Origin: Amycolatopsis rifamycinica
GTDB taxonomy: Bacteria; Actinomycetota; Actinomycetes; Mycobacteriales; Pseudonocardiaceae
Assembly: GCF_000695625.1 (NCBI RefSeq)
Contig: NZ_JMQI01000043.1
Span: 62,001 to 126,000 of the forward strand
Reading direction: 5' to 3'
DNA length: 64,000 nt
In this document: positions 59,656 to 64,000 of the stretch, piece after piece
Layout of the letters: every line of letters starts with the position of its first letter
Position numbering within the stretch: the stretch's first letter is position 1
The notes under the pieces: generated by a model
The model's database searches: none
Told to the model about the DNA's origin: nothing
Seen by the model: only the letters and a program-made list of their open reading frames with translations
Program-made: the position numbers and the translations under genes

Positions 59656-59673
59656 GCTCGAACCAGCCTCGGG
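59656..59673 (-). promoter_or_regulatory. SARP-type heptamers before the cyclase-cupin-KS operon
   Basis: On the minus strand CCGAGGC (59673-59667) and TCGAGCC (59662-59656) are 11 bp apart, followed by TACACC (59651-59646) as a possible -10. TCGAGCC is identical to a heptamer of the array at 42086. Confidence 0.55.
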
Positions 59674-59675
59674 GT

Positions 59676-60353
59676 TCACCACGGAATCCGTTGTCCCGAG
59701 CGCAGGAACGCGCCCGTCGGCCCGTTGTCCGGCAGGGTCGCGACGTCGGCGATGTCGACGGCGGCCTCTTCGGGACCGCGCGGCGCGTTCGGCACCATGC
59801 GGGTGCGCACCTGCCCGGGGTTGACGGCGTTGACCAGCACGCCGGTGCCTTCGGTCTGCCGCGCCAGCATGGTGGTCAGGCCGTTCACCGCGGTCTTCGA
59901 CAGCGAGTACGCCGGCGCGCCCAGCCATAGCCCCAGCTCGAACGACCCGGTCGCGCTGGAGAGGAACACGACGCGGCCCCAGCCACGCCGCACCATCGCG
60001 GGCACGAACGCCTGCGCGGTCCGCCAGCCGCCGAGCAGGTTCACCGACAGCGTCCGCTCGACCAGCTCCAGCGGCACGGTGAGCGGCTCGTGGCCGCCAT
60101 CGAGCAGGACGCCGGCGTTGCACACCAGGACATCCACTTCGGTCAGTTCGGCGGCGGCCCGCGCGACGCTCGCCGGATCGGTCACGTCCAGCTCGCAGGG
60201 CCGCGCGGCGGTGCCGATCTCGGCCGCGGCCTTGGCGGCCGCGTCGAAGTCCCGCGCGGTCAGGACGACGTCGAGTCCCCGATCGGCCAGCTCGGCGGCG
60301 ACGGCCAGGCCGAGCCCGCGGTTGGCCCCGGTGATCAGTGCGGTGTGTGGCAC
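59676..60353 (-). CDS. Short-chain dehydrogenase/reductase (ketoreductase candidate)
   Basis: The 225-residue SDR has the NADP motif TGANRGLGLAVAAEL, NAG in VLVCNAGVLL, Ser in FLSSATGSF and the catalytic YSLSK. It differs from the C9 ketoreductases of type II PKS (ActKR type, TGATSGIG), resembling carbonyl reductases, so it more likely reduces a later intermediate or a sugar. GTG at 60353 has GGAGG seven bases upstream. It is divergent from the glycosyltransferase gene. Confidence 0.9.
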   Translation of the reverse strand: MPHTALITGANRGLGLAVAAELADRGLDVVLTARDFDAAAKAAAEIGTAARPCELDVTDPASVARAAAELTEVDVLVCNAGVLLDGGHEPLTVPLELVERTLSVNLLGGWRTAQAFVPAMVRRGWGRVVFLSSATGSFELGLWLGAPAYSLSKTAVNGLTTMLARQTEGTGVLVNAVNPGQVRTRMVPNAPRGPEEAAVDIADVATLPDNGPTGAFLRSGQRIPW

Positions 60354-60508
60354 GGCGTTCCTCCGATGACGAGCACGGTCTGGTGGGTGGTCCGGTCCGC
60401 CGCGATGGTCGCCGCCGCGCCTCGATCCGTGCTGGGGAACCGGTCGTTCGAGTGAGCCTTCAGCGCGCGGTGCCACGGTCGTCGCCGAGACGGCGAGGAG
60501 GAACGGAC

Positions 60509-61672
60509 ATGCGGGTGGTGTTCACGACGTGGGCCTGGCCGACGCACCTGTACGCGCTGGCGCCGCTGGCCTGGGCGTGCCGGGCCGCGGGCCACGAAGT
60601 GCTGTTCGCCAGCCAGCCGGGCCTGGCGCGGGACATCCGGCGGGCCGGGCTGACCGCCGCGCGGGTCGGCGTCGACGTCGACACGGCGGGCATCGTGCGG
60701 GAGTACCTGCTGCCGGCCGTACCCGGAGCCGCGGTACCGGCGCGCGGCGGGAAGCCGCGTGCCGTGCGGCTGCTGCTGGAGCACGCCGAGTCCATGGTGG
60801 ACGATCTGACCGACCTGGTCCGGGACTGGCGTGCCGACGTCGTCGTCTACGACCCGACCGCGCTGGCCGGCCCGCTCGCCGCGGCGGCCGCCGGGATCCC
60901 CGCGGTACGGCACCTCTACGGCGCCGACCTGCTCAGCCGCGTGAGCGGGGTGCTGGCCGAGGCGTTCGCGCCGCTGGCCGTCCGGTTCGGCGGGCTGCCC
61001 TTCGACGCCTGCGGCAGCGCGACGGTCGACCCGGTGCCGCCGAGCGTGCAGGTGCCGGGGACGCCGCCGCGGCTGCCGATCCGGTACGTCCCGGTCAACG
61101 GCCCCGCCCGGCCGCCGCGCGGGTTCCGCACCGGCCGCGACCGGCCACGGGTCTGCGTCAGCTGGGGCCACACGATCGCGAAGGTCGACCCGCGCCGGTT
61201 CCTCGTCGACCGCGTCGTCGCGGCCACCGCCGGCCTGGACGTCGACGTCGTGCTCGCCGTATCGCGGGCACAGCGCCCGCTGCTCGGGTCGCTGCCGAAG
61301 CACGTGCGCGTGCTCGTCGACGAGCCGCTGCAGCCGATCCTGGCCGGCTGCGACCTCCTGGTCGGCCACGGCGGCGCGAGCAGCATCCTCACTTCGCTGC
61401 ACGAAGGCGTCCCGCTGCTGCTGGTGCCGCAGCTGCCCGACCACGCCGGGCACTCGGCGCGGGTCGGGGCGCGCGGCGCCGGGGTCGTCGTCGGCCTGGC
61501 CGACGCGACCGTCGACGTCCTGCGTGAGCACATCGCCCGGCTCGTCGCACCCGGTGCGCCGCAGCGGACCGCGGCCCGCGAGGTCGCCGCGGAGATGCGG
61601 GCGCAGCCGTCGCCGTCGCAGGTCGCCACCGCGCTGGAAACCCTGACCGGGCCGGTCCTCAACCGTCCTTAA
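60509..61672 (+). CDS. MGT/GT1-type antibiotic glycosyltransferase
   Basis: The 387-residue enzyme is full length: N-terminal acceptor domain (MRVVFTTWAWPTHLYALAPLAWACRAAGHEV) and donor domain with VGHGGASSILTSLHEGVPLLLVPQLPDHAG, the nucleotide-sugar loop. It should attach a sugar, probably a deoxysugar, to the aromatic aglycone. No sugar biosynthetic genes lie in the window, so they would be beyond 64 kb or elsewhere, or the donor is a common UDP/TDP-sugar. GAGGAGG precedes the ATG. Confidence 0.93.
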   Translation: MRVVFTTWAWPTHLYALAPLAWACRAAGHEVLFASQPGLARDIRRAGLTAARVGVDVDTAGIVREYLLPAVPGAAVPARGGKPRAVRLLLEHAESMVDDLTDLVRDWRADVVVYDPTALAGPLAAAAAGIPAVRHLYGADLLSRVSGVLAEAFAPLAVRFGGLPFDACGSATVDPVPPSVQVPGTPPRLPIRYVPVNGPARPPRGFRTGRDRPRVCVSWGHTIAKVDPRRFLVDRVVAATAGLDVDVVLAVSRAQRPLLGSLPKHVRVLVDEPLQPILAGCDLLVGHGGASSILTSLHEGVPLLLVPQLPDHAGHSARVGARGAGVVVGLADATVDVLREHIARLVAPGAPQRTAAREVAAEMRAQPSPSQVATALETLTGPVLNRP

Positions 61673-61695
61673 TGGACCCTCTATTGGAGACGCCG

Positions 61696-62901
61696 ATGAC
61701 CCAAGAAGCCGTCGAGACGCTGCGGTTCCCGTTCACCAGCAGCCATCCGCTCCTGCCGCCCGAGGAGTACGCGCGGCTGCGGGCCGAGGAGCCGGTCGCG
61801 CGGGCGACCCTGCCCAACGGGCACGCCGTCTGGCTGGTCACCAAGCACGCCGACGTCCGCAAGGTGCTGGCCGACCCGCGGTTCAGCCGCGAGGCCATCA
61901 CCCGGCCGGACGCGCCCCGGCTGCTGCCGGTCGCGGCCGGGTCCAAGTCGATCTTCGTGATGGACCCGCCCGAGCACACCCGGCTGCGCAAGCTCGTCGG
62001 GCGCGTGTTCACGACGCGGCAGGTCGAGAACCTGCGGCCGCGGGTCGAGGAGCTGGCCGAGGAAATGGTCACCGGCATGGTCGAGGCCGGGCCCGGTGCC
62101 GACCTGATCGAGCACCTCGCGCAGCCGCTGCCGATCACCGTCATCTGCGAGATGCTCGGCGTCCCGCAGGACGACCACGACCTCTTCCGCGGCTGGACCG
62201 ACGTCATGCTGAGCGTCGGGCACCGGTCGTCCGGGCAGGTCGGCGCGGCCGCCGGGAAGCTGCGGCGGTACCTCGAGGACCTCATCGCGGCCAAGCAGCG
62301 GAACCCGGCCGACGACCTGCTGACCGTGCTCATCACCGCGCGGGACGAGGACGACTCGCTCAGCACCGAGGAGCTGCTCGCCTTCGCCGAGACCATGCTG
62401 ATGGCGGGCTACCACGCGACGACGTCGGAGATCGCGCACGGCGTGCTCACGCTGACCGAGCAGCCGGGTGCGGTCCGGCGGCTGGCCGAGCACCGCGGCG
62501 AACTGCCCGCCGCCGTCGACGAGCTGCTGCGCTACTCGCAGGCGGGCGGCGGGGTCGGGCCGATCCGGATCGCACTGGAGGACATGGAGATCGGCGGTGT
62601 CGGGATCAAGGCGGGCGACGCGGTGCTGCCGTGCATCAACTCCGCCAACCGCGACGAGAGCGTCTTCGCCGCCGCCGGAGAGGTCGACCTGACCCGCACC
62701 CCCAACCCGCACCTGGCCTTCGGGCACGGCATCCACCACTGCCTCGGCGCGCACCTGGGCCGGGTCGAGCTGACCGTCGCACTGGACCGGATGCTGACCC
62801 ACTTCGGCGAGTTCCGGGTCGGGCCGGTTCCGCCAGCCGAACTCGGGTGGAGCGCGAACCGTGCCTTCACCCGGCCGGACACCCTGCCACTGCAGTGGTG
62901 A
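61696..62901 (+). CDS. Cytochrome P450 with altered I-helix (P450-2)
   Basis: The 401-residue P450 keeps ExxR (ELLRYS) and the heme loop FGHGIHHCLG with Cys349. The I-helix reads AGYHATT: where the acid-alcohol pair (Glu/Asp-Thr) is expected there is His240-Ala241. Loss of the conserved Thr is known in CYP158A2, which couples aromatic rings, so oxidative coupling or ring-forming chemistry is a better guess than simple hydroxylation. ATG at 61696, preceded by GGAG at six bases, is favoured over an ATG at 61672 that overlaps the glycosyltransferase stop. Confidence 0.92.
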   Translation: MTQEAVETLRFPFTSSHPLLPPEEYARLRAEEPVARATLPNGHAVWLVTKHADVRKVLADPRFSREAITRPDAPRLLPVAAGSKSIFVMDPPEHTRLRKLVGRVFTTRQVENLRPRVEELAEEMVTGMVEAGPGADLIEHLAQPLPITVICEMLGVPQDDHDLFRGWTDVMLSVGHRSSGQVGAAAGKLRRYLEDLIAAKQRNPADDLLTVLITARDEDDSLSTEELLAFAETMLMAGYHATTSEIAHGVLTLTEQPGAVRRLAEHRGELPAAVDELLRYSQAGGGVGPIRIALEDMEIGGVGIKAGDAVLPCINSANRDESVFAAAGEVDLTRTPNPHLAFGHGIHHCLGAHLGRVELTVALDRMLTHFGEFRVGPVPPAELGWSANRAFTRPDTLPLQW

Positions 62902-62941
62902 CCCCTGTTGATCACTCCACGCAAGGGAAGGACCACCGTTC

Positions 62942-63982
62942 ATGACCACCACTGCTGACCAGGGCACGGTCTCCGCGATCAACGCGCGGCCGCTGATCGA
63001 GCTCGGAACGTCGTTCTGGGCCGCCAAGACGCTGCTGACCGCCGTCGAGATCGGCCTGTTCACCACGCTCGGGGCCGGCTCGGCGTCCGAGGAACAGCTG
63101 CGGGAGAAGCTGCGGCTGCACCCGCGGTCGTCGCGGGACTTCCTGGACGCGCTGGTCGCCCTCGACCTGCTGGAGCGCGAGGACGGGCTGTACCGCAACA
63201 CCGCCACCACCGGCTACTTCCTCGACGAGAACAAGGAAACCTTCCTCGGCGGCTGGATGCGGCAGGCCAGCAAGCACCTGTTCCGCGCCTGGGGCGGGCT
63301 CACCGAGAGCCTGCGGTCGGGCAAGCCGTACATCGGCTGGGACACCGCGGACTACTTCGAGCGGCTGTACGAGGACATGGAGGAGCGGCGCAGCTTCATC
63401 GCCGCGATGGACGCGTGGACCACGCACATCGCGACCGAGCTGGCCGAGGGCATCAACTGGGCCGAGCACAAGACGTTCGTCGACGTCGGCGGCGCACGCG
63501 GCAACCTGTCGGCGTCGCTGGTGAAGGCCCAGCCCCACCTGGACGGCGTCGTGTTCGACCGCCCGGAGATCGCGGAACTGTTCCACGAGCACATGGCGGC
63601 CAAGGGCACGACCGGCCGCGTCGGGTTCGTCGTCGGCGACTTCTTCACCGAGCCGATCCCGCCGGCGGACGTGCTGATCTTCGGGCACATCCTGCACGAC
63701 TGGAACGACGAGGAGCGCGCGACGCTGGTGCGCCGCGCGTACGAGGCCGTCAACCCCGGCGGCATCGTGGTGATCTACGACCGGATGATCGACGACGACC
63801 GCCGCGTCAACAAGGTCGGGCTGCTGGGCTGCCTGAACCTGCTGGTGGTGACCCCGGGCGGCTCGGAGTACACGATCGCGGACTGCCGCAAGTACGCCTC
63901 CGACGCCGGCTTCGCGTCGACGACGACGGTCCCGCTGTTCGACGGCCTCGAGACCGCGGTCGTCTGCCGGAAGGCCCGCTGA
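62942..63982 (+). CDS. SAM-dependent O-methyltransferase
   Basis: The 346-residue protein has an N-terminal winged-helix dimerisation domain and a Rossmann methyltransferase with FVDVGGARGNLSASLVKAQP (SAM loop), the DxFxxP-type segment VGDFFTEPIP and HILHDWNDE, where the His acts as base. This is the plant-like OMT class (TcmO/DnrK relatives) that methylates phenolic hydroxyls of aromatic polyketides. It follows the P450 by 40 nt and overlaps the next start by 1 nt. Confidence 0.94.
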   Translation: MTTTADQGTVSAINARPLIELGTSFWAAKTLLTAVEIGLFTTLGAGSASEEQLREKLRLHPRSSRDFLDALVALDLLEREDGLYRNTATTGYFLDENKETFLGGWMRQASKHLFRAWGGLTESLRSGKPYIGWDTADYFERLYEDMEERRSFIAAMDAWTTHIATELAEGINWAEHKTFVDVGGARGNLSASLVKAQPHLDGVVFDRPEIAELFHEHMAAKGTTGRVGFVVGDFFTEPIPPADVLIFGHILHDWNDEERATLVRRAYEAVNPGGIVVIYDRMIDDDRRVNKVGLLGCLNLLVVTPGGSEYTIADCRKYASDAGFASTTTVPLFDGLETAVVCRKAR

Positions 63983-64000
63983 TGCCGTACGTCGCGATCA
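63982..64000 (+). CDS. Start of a further cluster gene, cut by the window edge
   Basis: ATG at 63982 overlaps the methyltransferase stop (TGATG) and opens MPYVAI before the window ends. Six codons are too few to name it; coupling says it belongs to the same operon. Confidence 0.6.

Overview
The window is high-GC DNA with dense genes, many GTG/TTG starts, ATGA/GTGA overlaps and actinobacterial marker families (CarD, mycobacterial-type radA/lpqE/ispDF/cysS order, F420/PPOX-type proteins, SARP regulators). It looks like a chromosomal segment of a filamentous actinomycete, most likely Pseudonocardiaceae and plausibly Amycolatopsis. That placement is inference from gene families and style, not from a search.

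Region 1 (1-39.5 kb) is mostly core chromosome. It starts with a 5'-truncated AAA ATPase, a secreted M1 peptidase, an alpha/beta hydrolase and a Tat-exported amidase. mutY, a short MGT-type glycosyltransferase, a beta carbonic anhydrase and a LacI regulator follow. Next come a zinc-type ABC transporter, a tandem pair of DUF445 proteins, a coiled-coil protein and a class II aldolase. The aldolase is preceded by a DnaA-box pair, an IS110-like transposase relic and a duplicated 52-bp leader. The block rlmB-cysS-HAD-PPOX-PPOX-ispF-ispD-carD // lpqE-radA follows the mycobacterial order, but no disA lies beside radA and the 3' end of radA has been copied twice. An ECF sigma factor with a CU044_5270-type partner, a trehalose pair (otsA plus an unusual otsB-GH15 fusion) and a ThrE-type exporter close the region. 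A tRNA-Thr(UGU) gene marks the right edge.

Region 2 (40.1-64 kb) is a biosynthetic gene cluster running off the right end. Two SARP/NB-ARC activators (40.2 and 54-55.9 kb) bracket an asparagine-synthase-type amidotransferase, a P450, a DHA2 exporter, two FAD hydroxylases, a PPDK-like fragment protein, a FadR regulator, a HisC-like aminotransferase and a secreted beta-helix protein. To the right are a TetR regulator, a type II PKS KS-alpha with a complete catalytic set, a cupin, a TcmI-type cyclase, an SDR, a glycosyltransferase, a second P450 and an O-methyltransferase. AsnB-type amidotransferase + cupin + TcmI cyclase + KS-alpha is typical of pentangular/aromatic type II polyketides whose acid or lactone is amidated (fredericamycin, xantholipin and lysolipin type). 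No KS-beta (CLF) or ACP is visible next to the KS-alpha.

The regulatory logic can be partly read from the DNA. A 36-bp box, 32/36 identical, occurs at the exporter promoter and, inverted, between the TetR gene and the second SARP gene. This suggests that TetR controls export, itself and perhaps the SARP. SARP-like heptamer repeats with exact 11-bp period lie before the amidotransferase gene (four copies) and before the cyclase-cupin-KS-alpha operon (two copies).
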